NCBI RefSeq assembly: GCF_020005365.1
Contig: NZ_JACNML010000005.1
Location: 62,001-126,000, forward strand
Length of the DNA stretch: 64,000 bases
Direction: 5' to 3'
Origin: Kangiella shandongensis
GTDB taxonomy: Bacteria; Pseudomonadota; Gammaproteobacteria; Enterobacterales; Kangiellaceae
Positions 63,673-64,000 of this stretch are shown piece after piece; the stretch's first letter is position 1; every line of letters begins with the position of its first letter. A program made the position numbers and the translations under genes. The notes under the pieces are model-generated. The model saw only the letters and a list, made by a program, of their open reading frames with translations, had not been told where the DNA came from and made no database searches.

Positions 63673-64000
63673 TCACTGTTGGTAGGCATCGAAACTCTTG
63701 GCCCCGTGCGGTCGCATCCCGCGCCCCATGCGGATCTGTAAAATGGCTTCTGTGGTGACCGTTGGGGTCGACTCTTTAAACTGCTGCCTGAAGTATGGGT
63801 TGTCATAAGAGCTTTGCTGGCACTGGCCATTATCGCAGGTGAGACGGATAATTTTATCGGAACTGCTGTTAATCGGTTGCTCGGTGATCATTTGCTGCCT
63901 GAGAACAACAAACCAGTCGAGTTGTTGTTGACGAGTGAGTTTTGCAGCATGTTGCAATGCCAGTTGACGGGCTTGCTTTTGGTCGTCCTTTAGCAGCTTG
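63673..64000 (-). CDS. Hypothetical protein, N-terminal part off the right edge
   Basis: Leftward frame open to the window edge, with at least 108 residues seen; the start lies beyond. The visible part is Gln-rich and hydrophilic (LTRQQQLDWFVVLRQQMIT), has Cys in LTCDNGQCQQSS that may pair, and ends GMRPHGAKSFDAYQQ. I do not recognise it. A periplasmic location is possible from the CXXXXC pattern. Confidence 0.6.
   Translation of the reverse strand, partial: KLLKDDQKQARQLALQHAAKLTRQQQLDWFVVLRQQMITEQPINSSSDKIIRLTCDNGQCQQSSYDNPYFRQQFKESTPTVTTEAILQIRMGRGMRPHGAKSFDAYQQ

Overview
The window reads as one uninterrupted stretch of a gammaproteobacterial chromosome carrying the replication origin. 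The gene content, GC in the mid-40s by eye, and the order rpmH-rnpA-yidD-yidC-mnmE / oriC / dnaA-dnaN-recF-gyrB are typical of free-living Gammaproteobacteria; the protein flavour suggests a marine Kangiella-like (Oceanospirillales-type) organism, but the genus is only a guess. No tRNA or rRNA gene, transposase, prophage or CRISPR array was recognised, and no gene looks broken.

Layout from left to right. Positions 1-5713: smg (cut by the edge), dprA and a LysM protein run leftward; def, fmt and rsmB run rightward (translation initiation and 16S rRNA methylation). Positions 5840-8677: the Trk potassium system (trkA, trkH). Positions 8684-13582: a lipid A type acyltransferase, then glmU-glmS (UDP-GlcNAc supply) and dsbA, all leftward. 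Positions 13825-20964: the complete F1Fo ATP synthase operon atpIBEFHAGDC, leftward, closed by a strong terminator. Positions 21106-25952: parB, parA, rsmG and mnmG, with an unusual 583-bp palindrome-rich gap between rsmG and mnmG. Positions 26119-29536: an accessory block (CPBP protease, an unknown membrane-anchored protein, a YpfJ-type zinc protein, a small hypothetical) that separates mnmG from mnmE, genes often adjacent in relatives. Positions 29627-33430: mnmE, yidC, yidD, rnpA, rpmH, leftward.

Positions 33431-34250 are AT-rich, carry DnaA boxes and lie at the point where transcription switches from leftward to rightward; this is the likely oriC. dnaA, dnaN, recF and gyrB follow rightward. 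Two perfect 16-bp palindromes matching the ParB-binding parS sequence lie inside recF, so the window holds both the centromere sites and the parAB genes that act on them.

Positions 40506-51823 contain PPK2, dodecin, a HerA-like ATPase (YjgR family), a secreted lipoprotein plus subtilase pair, ubiK-sirB2-yigZ-pepQ leftward, and the fatty-acid oxidation operon fadB-fadA rightward behind a FadR-like palindrome. A 45-codon membrane mini-protein with a near-ideal ribosome binding site follows fadA on the other strand. Rep helicase comes next.

The right end, 54036-63559, holds the most distinctive material: an apparent four-gene operon (MMPL/RND permease, LolA-like periplasmic protein, outer-membrane beta-barrel, DUF2892 membrane protein) and a sulfide/persulfide module (MBL-fold persulfide dioxygenase-like enzyme, rhodanese, ArsR-type regulator, sulfide:quinone oxidoreductase, cysteine-desulfurase-like enzyme). 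The divergent arsR-sqr promoter region contains a 32-bp near-perfect palindrome and a related half-site pair, which look like regulator binding sites.
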